A DNA stretch of 64,000 nucleotides from Chrysochromulina tobinii (Eukaryota > Haptophyta > Prymnesiales > Chrysochromulinaceae). The stretch is taken from assembly GCA_001275005.1 (NCBI GenBank), contig JWZX01003401.1, forward strand, positions 1 to 64,000, given 5' to 3'. A program made the translations under genes and the position numbers. The notes below the pieces were generated by a model. That model was not told the origin of the DNA and searched no databases. It worked only from the letters and a program-made list of their open reading frames with translations. Below, one piece after another: positions 50,692-60,097 of this stretch (within the stretch, counting starts at the first letter, position 1; each line of letters starts with the position of its first letter).

Positions 50692-50768
50692 TTGAAAGGC
50701 CAAGGCCATGTGGGTGTGCTGTGGGGCGTTGGGTGTGCTGTGAATAGAACCAACTCGTCCGCGCACCC

Positions 50769-52953
50769 ATGCGGCCCGCAGTGCGTAAGATGACTTTAAC
50801 GGTAATGTCCACCCTGATGTCCGAGAAAAGTCCCCCCGGAGGGTTTTGTGAAAAGTGGTTTCGGGTTGCAGCCCTGTCGCCTCCGAAAATGACGGAAGCG
50901 GACTCCGGACGAGCGTCGGAACCGTCCGACGCCTGCGCTCCGATTCCCGCGCCGGGCGCGCCGGCGTCCACCAAATGGACGCCTCCAGCGATTCAGGCGC
51001 GAAAGCGAAAGCTTACAAGGATCTTCTGGCTGCTCGCAACCGTCCAGATTATCATCAACCTGGATGGCGGCGCGGTGCCCGCCGGCCTGCTGCACATCGG
51101 CGCGACCTTCGACATGGGAACGTCCGAGCTCGGGCTCCTTGCGATGCTTGTCTACCAGGGCGTTGCGCTCGGCTGCCTCACGGTTGGCCCGGCGACGCGC
51201 TACATGTCGCCGCTGCGCTTTACGCAGTTGACGATGGCTCTGAACATTGCATGCACTTGCTTATTCGGAGCGGCTCAGTCGATGGGAATGCTCCTCGCCT
51301 TCCGCTTGCTGATCGGCTTCCTGCAGGCGATGCCCGCCGTGTACTTCCCCGTGTGGGTCGACGAGTTCGCACCCGCGGATGCTGTGACGTTCTGGATGGC
51401 TCTCATAAACGCGGGAGGACCGCTCGGCATCACCATCGGCTACGTCTTCTCGGGCGCGATGACGAGCGGCGAGCTGGACCCGACCTCGGAGGCCTTCGTC
51501 CCGTGCGCCACCTCCGACGTCAGCTGTGCGTGGCGGGTCCCTTTCTACCTGCAGTCCGGGGCGCTCGTGATGCTCTTCTTCGGCATGCTGCTCATCCCGA
51601 AGAGCCTCTTCGACCTGGGACAGGACAAGCCGCCTGCCGAGACCAAGGAGCCGGCAAACGCGCCAGTGGCTGCGCCAGGTCAGTCGCCGCGGCGCGAGTC
51701 GGCCGGCATGCCATCGCCGTCGCCCGACCGATCGCCAGGCAATTCGCCCAAGACAACGCCAGACCTCGCGCCCAAGACAACGCCCATGACAAGCGTTGAT
51801 CAGTCCGAGGCGCCCACCTCGTTGTCTGTCGCGGAGGTGGACGAAGAGAGGGGGGACGCGCCCGCCGGGACCACGCCCAAGACAACGCCCAAGAAGCGCA
51901 ACCTCATCTGTGAGCTGTTCGGCAACGGCCCGTACATTTTCACCGTCATGGGACTCTCATCGCTCTTCTTCGTCGTCACAGGGGTGCAGGTGTGAATTAC
52001 CTCGTACATCGTGGTGTTACGCGCTGCATGCGAGTGCTCACCACGACGCCCTCCTCTCCCCACAGGTGTGGGTGACCTCGTACATCGTGGTCGTCATCGG
52101 GAAGAGCCAGGCGGAGGTCACACCCGCGTTTGGCGTCACCTCCATCACCGCCCCCATCATCGGTGTGATCGCCGGCGGCATCTTCATTGACAAGATTGGC
52201 GGCTACAAGGGCGAGGCGGCGATGGCCCTCACGCTCAAGATTTGCTTCGCCTTCGCGTGCTTGGCGGCAACTTTTGCGATCACCTGCGCGTACGTACCCA
52301 AAGCCGTCGCCGACCAGGGCGTTAGTTGCATCACAAATACCAGCTCGCCCTTCTACGTGGCGCCCGACGACGCCCGCGCCACAGCCGGCTTCTGGTGGTG
52401 CATCGGGCTGATCTTTATCACGCTCGTCTTCGGCGGTGCCATCATCCCTGCGGCCATGGGCTGCCTTGTGTCGGCGGTCCCGCCCGACATGCGCAGCGTC
52501 GGATCGGCCTTGTCGATGTTCTGCTTCCAACAGTTTGGGTACGCTTTCTCGCCCCTCGCGTCTGCGCTCATCGGCGACTTGGCCACGTTTAGCCGTGAGG
52601 ACATCATCGACTGCCTCGCCCAAACTTGCGCGGGGGGCGTCCAGACAGCTGACTGCCCCTCCAGCGCCGTCATCGATTTCGAGATGAAGAACGCGCAGAC
52701 GAGGGCATCGCTCGAGCTGTGCTTCCAAGTAGTAATGCTGTGCGGCTTGCTAGGCGTCGCGTGCTTCTTCGCCTCGTGGCGCTTTGCCGTCGCTCATGCC
52801 AATCGTACCAGCGGAGAGGTACAGACCGCCAAGCCCAAGGTGGCCAACGTCAAGGTGGTGGAGGTGCGCACGGCAGAGGGCGAGATCGATATCTCTGAGA
52901 TATCGCCGAGGATCGATCCTAACGGACTCACTGTCATCGGCGACAAGATCTAG
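50769..52953 (+). CDS. Spinster-like MFS transporter
   Basis: Two exons (50769-51989 and 52066-52953, phase 0), 702 residues. Twelve TM helices are split 6+6 around a Pro/Ser/Thr-rich loop with repeated PKTTP units. Helix 1 ends INLDGGAVPAGLLHIG; the N half has LLIGFLQAMPAVYFPVWVDEF and the C half FIDKIGGYKGEAAM, both Spinster-type signatures. Spinster homologues export sphingolipids, lysolipids or organic anions by proton coupling; the substrate here is unknown. A later ATG (MTEADSGRAS, 50889) could be the true start because the first 40 residues lack conservation. Confidence 0.8.
51990..52065 (+). other. MFS intron whose 5' end copies the next exon
   Basis: 76 bp, phase 0. The first 27 nt match the first 27 nt of exon 2 at 23 positions, including ACCTCGTACATCGTGGT. 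The interior segment GCATGCGAGTGCTCACCACG aligns with 20 of 24 positions in the RMND5 intron, so the two introns are related. Confidence 0.9.
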
Positions 52954-53043
52954 AGTGATGGAGAATGGTGCATGAAAGGTTTTTAATAGAAACTGAATTA
53001 ACACCTTTTACTATGAGGATTGGAGAATTCTGTACATGTGTCT

Positions 53044-54438
53044 ATGACGGACGGAGGCCGAATGATGATGGACTTGACCACAGCCATTGACACGATCAGC
53101 AAAAAGCGCAGGCTCGATCCGAGTGTGCAGAAGATTGACGAGCTCCTTGAGTTGCTCGAGGGCTGGGAAACACGTGTCCGCGGCGGCTCTGACGAGGCCG
53201 TCACCAAAGAGTTTGCTGCACTGCGCGAGCAGGTCCAGAGGCAGGAGACCAAGCAAGTGATCGCGGCGCACCACAAGGATGTGGTGTCAGCCGCGACGAA
53301 GCTGGGTAAGGTTGCAGATAAGGTCTACCCAAACTTGGAGCATGCAGTGCCACACTGCAGCTTCGCGCCAGAGCTCGTCTACCGAGCCATCTACGAGCAT
53401 CTTCTCGTCTCGGGCCGATTCGAGGCGGCGCGCGTCTTCAGCGCCGAGGCGGAGCTAGTTGACCAACACGCGCTCACTGAAGAAATGCAGCTTATGTACG
53501 CGGCGTGCCGCGAGCTCGAGGCGGGAGGGACGGAACTCGTGAGTGCCTGGCTCCAAGAGCACGGCCACGAGCTGCGCGACCATGGCGCCATGCTCGAACT
53601 TGAGGTACTCCAGCTGCGCTTCACGCAGCGCGTGCTGAGCGGCGACACAGCCGGGGCGCTGCAGACGCTCCGCGACTTCTCCACGCGCCAGCTGTTGCGG
53701 GCAGGTGCCTCGGACGACGGCTCGGGCCCTCGACCCGGAGTATGGAGCGCGCCTCGGATGGCTGGAACTAAGGGGGTAGCTCAGACCTACCCCCTTACCG
53801 GAACGTCCTTCGACGGTGCGCGCTGGCCGGTGCAGTCCTCTCAGCTGACGGCCGAAGCCCGGATGCGCAAGCTCGCGGGTGCGCTCGCGTACGCCCATCA
53901 GCCCGCGAGCTCGCCGTATGCTGAGATGCTCAATGAGCCAGCCCAGCGAGCTCAACTCCGAGATCTCTTCACGAAGGAGTACCTGCTGCGGCTGCGTCGG
54001 CCAGCGAGCTCATCACTCGAGACGCTAGTGGACGCGGGCACGCTCGCTCTGCCCAAGCTCGCAAAGCTTGCCAGCGTGCTCAAGGACAAGTACGCGCGCA
54101 TCTGCCTCGAGGGCGACACGCTGCCCCTCGAGATCGACCTTGGGCCACGCTTTGTACGCCACTCGGTCTTCACGTGCCCTATCTCCAAGGTGCGTTGATT
54201 GCCACTGATGATCTGCCTTGCATGCAATTGCTCACTACGGCGCTTCAAACCTTTGACGTGCCCTATCTCCAAGGAGGCTGGCACGCCCGACAATCCGCCG
54301 ATGCTGCTCCTGTGCGGCCACGTGCTCGGGCTCGCCTCGATCACCAAGCTCGCGCGCGGCTCGCGCTCGGCCCGGTTCAAATGCCCCTACTGCCCTGTCG
54401 AGAGCTCGATGGACGATGCCAAGGCGCTCGATCTGTGA
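53044..54438 (+). CDS. RMND5: RMND5/GID2-like subunit of the CTLH/GID ubiquitin ligase
   Basis: Two exons (53044-54189 and 54274-54438, phase 0), 436 residues; the TTG upstream was rejected. The middle has a LisH-like segment (ELVYRAIYEHLLVSGRFEAA), a CTLH region (ELEVLQLRFTQRVLSGDTAG) and a CRA-like segment. The C terminus is the degenerate RING typical of this family: CPISK, NPPMLLLCGHVLGLASITKL and FKCPYCPVE. RMND5/GID2 pairs with MAEA/GID9 to form the catalytic RING dimer of the complex, which degrades gluconeogenic enzymes in yeast. The exon junction falls directly after the CPISK motif. Within exon 1, 53769-53797 can form a perfect 11-bp hairpin. Confidence 0.9.
54190..54273 (+). other. 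RMND5 intron flanked by an 18-nt direct repeat
   Basis: 84 bp, phase 0. The last 18 nt of exon 1 (54172-54189, ACGTGCCCTATCTCCAAG) recur as the last 18 nt of the intron (54256-54273). Here the copied segment is the upstream exon end, the mirror of the other cases. The core has TGATTGCCACTGATGA and the GCATGC...GCTCAC segment shared with the MFS intron. Confidence 0.95.
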
Positions 54439-54610
54439 CGACTCAAGCGTGTACACCCCGGGTATTGCTAAAAGAATTGTAACGCCTCTTCGTGGTTCGT
54501 AGTAAATATCAGAAGCCATCCAGCTACTTTTGGGGTGATGAAGCGTACATTGATGGATAGTACCGAGATGATAGTACCTAGAGCTAAAGATCTAATTCTA
54601 CTGAGTAAAC

Positions 54611-55516
54611 TTATGTGAATCGCCACCATCCGTCACGTTGCTGAACGAGGTCACATCTATCTACGCGCACAGAAGCCGCTGCCGTCCGTGTCAGCGAGAC
54701 GAGCCGTACGGGACGCTCAGGTGCCGCGCCTCCGTCCGCAGCGTCCGCACCTGCGACTAGTTCGGTCTGGCTGTCGAGGACAAACGCCGCGGGCGGCGCG
54801 CGCAGTATCTCGAGGAGCCGATCTGTGTGCGCGCTGCCATAAGGGCGGTCGGTGCCGTCGGTGAAGAGGAGCTTGCCGCCCGGCGCAAGCAGTATAGATG
54901 CAAGCTCGCCGAGCCGCTCGACGGCGGCCGAGTCGTACATGACGTCGGGCAGAAGTACCACGTCAAACGGTATCATGGAAGTGATGACGCCTCCGCGAGT
55001 CGGAGGCTTTTGCCAGTCCCATGCGACGGTGCATACGGCGCTCGCCACGTCATTGTCGCGAGCGCTCTGATCTGCGAAGGCCAGTGCAATGGGCTCAATG
55101 TCTATTGCGACCACGCGCTTCGCTCCGGCAATAGCAGCACTGACCGCAAGAAGCCCAAGCCCGGTTCCAAACTCTAATACGGTTCTCCCGCGAACGAGCT
55201 CGGCGTGAGCGAGGACGTGATTCGCGAGCGCAATGCCACCTGGCCATAGTTGATTCCAATACCATGGTTCAGCGTCGGTAAGCCGCGCGTACTCGAGCGT
55301 AAGGAGCTCAAGATAGCGCGACCCGGCAGACTCGCCCTCACACGCCTCTTGGGCAAAAGCGTGCGCTCTACGAATGTGGCTGCGCGTGATGAAATCCGAG
55401 GGCGGCACGCGTAGTGTCACACCGCGCAGCACCGCGCGTGCTTCGCACTGCTCCGGATCCGGCGGTGGAGACGCCAGCGCATCGGCTATTAGCCTTCGTC
55501 GATGTGCCCCATTCAT
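54611..55516 (-). CDS. METTL20-like (Methyltransf_16 type) methyltransferase
   Basis: 301 residues, one exon. It has a class I SAM-binding fold: motif I VLEFGTGLGLLAVSAAI, the acidic ribose-binding VVAIDIEP, and post-I FDVVLLPDVMYDS. Upstream, PWYWNQLWPGGIALANHVL matches the FYWPGG-type block of ETF-beta lysine methyltransferase (METTL20/ETFBKMT). Members of this group methylate lysines on proteins. A mitochondrial electron-transfer flavoprotein target is plausible but not shown. The N terminus lacks an obvious presequence. Confidence 0.7.
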   Translation of the reverse strand: MNGAHRRRLIADALASPPPDPEQCEARAVLRGVTLRVPPSDFITRSHIRRAHAFAQEACEGESAGSRYLELLTLEYARLTDAEPWYWNQLWPGGIALANHVLAHAELVRGRTVLEFGTGLGLLAVSAAIAGAKRVVAIDIEPIALAFADQSARDNDVASAVCTVAWDWQKPPTRGGVITSMIPFDVVLLPDVMYDSAAVERLGELASILLAPGGKLLFTDGTDRPYGSAHTDRLLEILRAPPAAFVLDSQTELVAGADAADGGAAPERPVRLVSLTRTAAASVRVDRCDLVQQRDGWWRFT

Positions 55517-55962
55517 GGGTCAAGAAACATTCACAGTGGAAAGTCCCTGTGAATGTGATGGTCCCTCAACACAATCGTGGTGGGTTCCTAGGAGGCCCGC
55601 GGACAAGGGTCACTGACAGGAAACCGGACCAAACCTAGCTTGAGCGTTACTCACTCACTCTCACTCACTCACTCACGTCACTCACTCACTCACGCGTCAC
55701 CACTCACCCTGAACCTAGCGCTCTCGATGCACCGCCATCGGGTTGGCGTGCCCCCCCAAGCCCTATCCCGCGACGATACTGACTGACTGACTGACTGAGT
55801 TATCCCATTCCCTCCGTGCGGCCTACAGCTACACGCTCGGCAGAGAACCCGACGGTGTCGTGTGCTGGTCGTTCTCACAGGGGCTCGTGGGTGCTGAGAG
55901 GCGCCGAGGCACACGCAAGGCACACCGACGTGACGATGGACAGAAGTGTGATTCGCGCCGAC
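55517..55962. repeat. Intergenic region with tetranucleotide repeats
   Basis: It contains (ACTC)n-type repeats at about 55649-55695 and (GACT)n at 55778-55797. Otherwise nothing is recognised. Confidence 0.7.
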
Positions 55963-57870
55963 CTACGCGGGGTGCCCACCATGATCACTCCTCGCTAACG
56001 CTGTTGGAGCATCCATCAGCATCACTCCTCTCTGATCGATAATACGCTTGTTCGCAACGCGCACACAGAAGACGGCCGAGGTGGCGCCGATGGCCGCCCC
56101 AAAGCCGAGGGCAAGTAGGGCCACGAAGATCAGCCTGCCTATGTCGTCGCCGGGGGGGGGCGGAGAGACTTCGGGCGGTGTCGAGGGGGGGGGGCTGGGG
56201 GGGGCGGGAGGATTGACGAGACCGCCGGATTGGGCGTCGGCGTCACCGTGGCCATGGATAGTTGCGTTGTATTGCTCAATGCAGCGCTGCCGCGTCGCCG
56301 AGCTGCGCATGATCCACGCGCCGTCCTGGTTGGCGTACGGGTCCTCCGCATTGTCGGTTTTGGAACTCGAGCGCGACATGCAGCTCTCGGCATCGAGATT
56401 GATGTGAGCGAGTGACGGGTCGCCATTCGCGCCAGTGCCGTTGGCTGACATGCAACTGGAGCGCGACCAGTTGTACCACGCGTGGCTCTGGTTGACGATC
56501 GTGAGCAGACCTACGCCGAACGTCGCCTGACGAAACGCCGACCAACTGGGCTGCGACGGGAGCCACGGCATGTAGGCGCCTTCGTAGTTGCCCCCATCGC
56601 CTAAGTTGAGGTAGACGGGGCCGCACTCGTCCACGAGGCCCCGGTAGACGGGGAGGGTGCGCTCATACGCATGCACGTGGCCCGAGAGTACAAGGTCGAC
56701 TCCCGCCTCGTACAGGTCCGCCTCCATGTGCTGCCTCATGAGCTCCGCCTCGCCCTTGTGGCCCGAATTCGTGTTGTACCAAGGCGCGTGCATCATCACG
56801 ATCACCCACGGCGTCATGGACCGATCGATGCGCGCGAGGTCGCGGCGCAGCCAGCGGTGCTGAAGCGAGCCGGGCGCCGTCGCCGCGTACGAGCAGAGCG
56901 AGATCAGGTGCACTGGCCCGACGTCTATTGAGTACCACAAGTTCGTCGGTGAGCCGCTCGCGGTATGGGGCATCGGGTAGCGAGCGTTATACGACACAAA
57001 GCCCTCACCGGAACCGAGCTCGTGGTTGCCGGCGGTGGTCATCACTGGGACCGCGGCGGCGAGCGGCTCCATCATGCGTCCGTACGTGTCCCAGCGCGGT
57101 AGCCAGCCGTCCGCATAGCTCAGATCTCCCGCGAGGAGGACCACGCCGACCCCGACCGTCTCCGCCCGCCTGCGAAGCAGCTCCACGTTGGCACGAGAAG
57201 CGCGCGTCTGGCCGAGATCGGCGGTGAGGCCCACCGAGAACGGGTAGGTGCCCTCGCCACTCGTAGGATCGGGCGGCATCGTGAACGAATAGTCGCGCGT
57301 GTGGCCGGCGACGCGGTAGCCGTATGTGCGCCCCGCCAGAAGCCCCGACAGCGTGGCCGTGCAGATGAGAGGCGTTGCGTAGATCATCGCCGGATTCCTG
57401 TAGGACCCAAATTCGCCCGTTTTCAACGTCGTGGGTTCATAGTAGCTTTTTGACTGTCCAAACGGAAAGATGCTCAGCGCACTCGCCCAGCTGCTGGTGT
57501 TCTGCATCTGGAGGATTGCACGCTCATCCCATGGTGCACCCATACTGGGATGAATGAGTTCACTACCGACGTAGAGCAGCTGGCTGTATGCAGCAGCCGT
57601 GCCATTGACTGTCCTGCTGAACGAGTCGGGGCCCCAATAAACTACTGAAGGCCGAGTCTCATCATCAGCAGTCGCCCACGACACAACCATTTCACCCGGC
57701 CCCCCGAATGCGAGGTGCACCTGCTCCACGCAAAGCCGCTGCTGGTTGGTTAGGTTACAAACTGGCGGCGCGAGTCCATCGTCCGAGTCAGCGCTCAGCA
57801 GGCGCGAAGCTGGCGGCCGTGGAATATCCACCGTGATGGCAACAGCAGCAGCAAAACATGCCCACAGCAT
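55963..57870 (-). CDS. Purple acid phosphatase, membrane-anchored
   Basis: 635 residues from ATG 57870, which begins a signal peptide (MLWACFAAAVAITVDIP). An in-frame ATG at 58041 adds 57 residues without that feature. An N-terminal fibronectin-like domain (VHLAFGGPGEMVVSWAT) is followed by the dimetal phosphoesterase with its ligand blocks: TADLGQ, GDLSYADGW, GNHEL, MMHAPWY and GHVHAYER. These bind the Fe/metal pair and hydrolyse phosphate monoesters at acidic pH. Secreted PAPs scavenge organic phosphorus in algae. A Pro-rich stalk and a C-terminal TM (LIFVALLALGFGAAIGATSA) with a basic stop suggest a cell-surface anchored form. Many N-glycosylation sequons are present. Confidence 0.92.
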   Translation of the reverse strand: MLWACFAAAVAITVDIPRPPASRLLSADSDDGLAPPVCNLTNQQRLCVEQVHLAFGGPGEMVVSWATADDETRPSVVYWGPDSFSRTVNGTAAAYSQLLYVGSELIHPSMGAPWDERAILQMQNTSSWASALSIFPFGQSKSYYEPTTLKTGEFGSYRNPAMIYATPLICTATLSGLLAGRTYGYRVAGHTRDYSFTMPPDPTSGEGTYPFSVGLTADLGQTRASRANVELLRRRAETVGVGVVLLAGDLSYADGWLPRWDTYGRMMEPLAAAVPVMTTAGNHELGSGEGFVSYNARYPMPHTASGSPTNLWYSIDVGPVHLISLCSYAATAPGSLQHRWLRRDLARIDRSMTPWVIVMMHAPWYNTNSGHKGEAELMRQHMEADLYEAGVDLVLSGHVHAYERTLPVYRGLVDECGPVYLNLGDGGNYEGAYMPWLPSQPSWSAFRQATFGVGLLTIVNQSHAWYNWSRSSCMSANGTGANGDPSLAHINLDAESCMSRSSSKTDNAEDPYANQDGAWIMRSSATRQRCIEQYNATIHGHGDADAQSGGLVNPPAPPSPPPSTPPEVSPPPPGDDIGRLIFVALLALGFGAAIGATSAVFCVRVANKRIIDQRGVMLMDAPTALARSDHGGHPA

Positions 57871-59887
57871 TTCCCACCGTCGGCAACACAGAAGATGACT
57901 CGTAATCAAGTTCAGTGGTGCTGCTGCTGCTGTGAAACAAACAAACGACTGTCGCGTCTGTCGTGTTAACGCACAAACGCGCACACTCTCCGGGCCCCCA
58001 AGCACGAGGGCCTCTATCGCAATGGACGGAGGTGTGGCCATTACCCGTTAATCGGCAAGGGGTGGATTCAAAACAACCGGCGCCTTCCTCGACGCGGCGG
58101 CGAGATTCCGCGATCCAGAGATTGAGGGCCGCAAGATGAAGGAGGTCGCGCGCCTCTTCAAGTGAATGGCTCGCCGCTTCGTTGGTGACACATTGGAGCA
58201 GCGCCTTGCCAGCGGTTTCAGGCTCGAGGGTGGTGCCAGGGCTCCTCGGCTGGCTGAGAACCTCTGACAGATCCGACAGGGCTGGAGCGAGTTTTTGCTC
58301 GAGACGGCGCCGTTGCTCGTCGAGCCTTTCAAGCAGAGGTGGATGGACGCGACTTGACGAAACTTGTCGAGGTGGATGGACGCCGGCCTTCGAACGAACC
58401 GGGCTGCCTCCCAGCCGTGGTATCCCTTCCGGCCCGGCCAGACGAACCGGGCTGCCTCCCAGCCGTGGTATCCCTCCCGGCCTACGAGCGAGCGGCGCCG
58501 ACCCAGACGCCGGTCGCGCTCGAAGTCGCTTCTGCCCCTCGTCCGGCTGATGTAACGGCTGATGTAACGGCTGATGTAACGGCTGATGTAACGGCTGATG
58601 TAACGGCTGATGTAACGGCTGATGTAACGGCTGATGTAACGGCTGATGGCCGGCCTCGCCAGCGCTCTCGTCCGAGTCGGAGTCCGTCGCCGAGTCGGCG
58701 CCTGCCGCCGAGTATGCGCCTGCCGCCGAGCCGCAGTCTATGGAGCCCGCAAGGGCGCCTGAATCGGCGCCGAGCCGCAGTCTATGCAACCATGACATAG
58801 AGCGGCGAGCTTGAACGGACGCATGGAGCTCGCCACTAGAGCGCTGCTGCGTCAGCTCGTGCTTAGTCGCCGTTCGCTCTGCATTGTTCTTGAAGAGCAG
58901 GGCGATCTTGATCCCTGCGCTGCGCTGCTGAGCTGTACTGCAAGTAGATCGCGAGATGGGAGGGGTTTCGTCACGTCGGGTTTCGTCACGTCGGAGGCAG
59001 CTGCATGTGGATGGCGAGATGGCACTTGATGAGGTTGGAGCCGCAGGACCTGCACGTGGAACTCCAAAACCATCGCCCGGTTCGGGATGACGCTCGTCTA
59101 TGTCGTCCTCGCCGTGCCCCCCAACTTCATCGTCCTCCCCTCTACCTCCTCGTCCCCGCCCCTGCTCTCGGCATTTCTCATCGGCATCGACAGCACCCCC
59201 CGTGAGGAGAAGGCTCGGTGGTGCAGGGGCGCTGTGGTTTGCCAGCTCGGCATAGCTGCGCTGCAAAGGCAAGTGCCCGCGCTGAGCATGCGCATGGCGC
59301 TGAAGGCAATCGTAGGCGATTCTGCGAGAGGCGATCATCGGAGCCGACAACGGGCGCGGAATAGACCGAGAGCGCGATGCCAATGGATACGTAGCCTGAG
59401 GAGGGGCGGCGACGAGAGCGGCAACAATGGCCCGTGCCTGGGTGGAGGCGGCTGTTGTTGCTGCCAATTCTGGAACTCGAGATGGAAGTGCGCTGCTGAT
59501 CACCGGCGAGGTCAAGTGGACCACCTCGCCATTCGGAGCATGTGACGAGTCGCTGTACACGCGGACTTCACCTTGGAAACTGAGCCCCGACTTGCTAGGC
59601 CGCCACCCAAATGCTCGAGGGTCGGCATTCGAACGCCAGGGTTTGCGTGTCCGAAAGGGCTGGGGCAGGATCAATGATGGCTTCGGCTTATGAATATGCG
59701 AGTTGCTGATTGAGAGCGTTTGCTGTACTCGCGCAGCTGATTGATCACTTGGTTGCAGGCCATCGAGTGAGACAGCGGTTGCCTTGGAGCTGGTGACGCG
59801 GCGTGATGGTCGCGAGTCGGAGCTGGCCCGTCGCGATAAAGTGTCGCCGAGCTGTCGATGCAGCGGCCCTTCACTGTGCGGGTTCAT
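57788..59887 (-). CDS. Hypothetical low-complexity protein with HQPL repeats
   Basis: Open frame of 699 residues from the first ATG (59887). No domain is recognised. It includes RRDETRRDET, an array of HQPL units encoded by a 12-bp minisatellite (58547-58650), two copies of PGGIPRLGGSPVR-like sequence, and a helical end (LLERLDEQRRRLEQKLAPAL, SLEEARDLLHLAALNLWIAE). The frame overlaps the start of the phosphatase gene, so the true 3' end, or an intron near 58050, is unclear. Codon context is weaker than in neighbouring genes. Confidence 0.35.
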   Translation of the reverse strand: MNPHSEGPLHRQLGDTLSRRASSDSRPSRRVTSSKATAVSLDGLQPSDQSAARVQQTLSISNSHIHKPKPSLILPQPFRTRKPWRSNADPRAFGWRPSKSGLSFQGEVRVYSDSSHAPNGEVVHLTSPVISSALPSRVPELAATTAASTQARAIVAALVAAPPQATYPLASRSRSIPRPLSAPMIASRRIAYDCLQRHAHAQRGHLPLQRSYAELANHSAPAPPSLLLTGGAVDADEKCREQGRGRGGRGEDDEVGGHGEDDIDERHPEPGDGFGVPRAGPAAPTSSSAISPSTCSCLRRDETRRDETPPISRSTCSTAQQRSAGIKIALLFKNNAERTATKHELTQQRSSGELHASVQARRSMSWLHRLRLGADSGALAGSIDCGSAAGAYSAAGADSATDSDSDESAGEAGHQPLHQPLHQPLHQPLHQPLHQPLHQPLHQPLHQPDEGQKRLRARPASGSAPLARRPGGIPRLGGSPVRLAGPEGIPRLGGSPVRSKAGVHPPRQVSSSRVHPPLLERLDEQRRRLEQKLAPALSDLSEVLSQPRSPGTTLEPETAGKALLQCVTNEAASHSLEEARDLLHLAALNLWIAESRRRVEEGAGCFESTPCRLTGNGHTSVHCDRGPRAWGPGECARLCVNTTDATVVCLFHSSSSTTELDYESSSVLPTVGNAVGMFCCCCCHHGGYSTAASFAPAER
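58547..58650. repeat. 12-bp minisatellite GGCTGATGTAAC
   Basis: Eight to nine perfect units, encoding Leu-His-Gln-Pro on the minus strand. Confidence 0.95.
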
Positions 59888-60097
59888 GTGACCCTTGCTT
59901 CTTTGTCGTTCGCAAAGAAAATCTTGTAGCTGCCCTCGGCATGCAATTGAAGGGTTCGGATGACGCGTGTTCACACCTTGTTGGAAGTGTTGTGCGGGTG
60001 TGATCTCTAACACAAGGTCAAGGACCGGACCGAAAGGATCGAACGGCACCTAGCGTCCAAACACCACAAACACAGGCGCAACCGAAAAGGCTCGCAA

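Noticed and set aside
58048-58170. Short plus-strand frame ending DPEIEGRKMKEVARLFK
   Set aside because: It reads like real protein but is only about 40 codons, has a stop just upstream and no start; kept as antisense of the hypothetical gene.
58547-58650. Regular short repeats that could suggest a CRISPR array
   Set aside because: Units are contiguous 12-mers with no spacers, in a eukaryotic genome; they are a minisatellite. The same applies to the arrays at 9718, 16503 and 41238.
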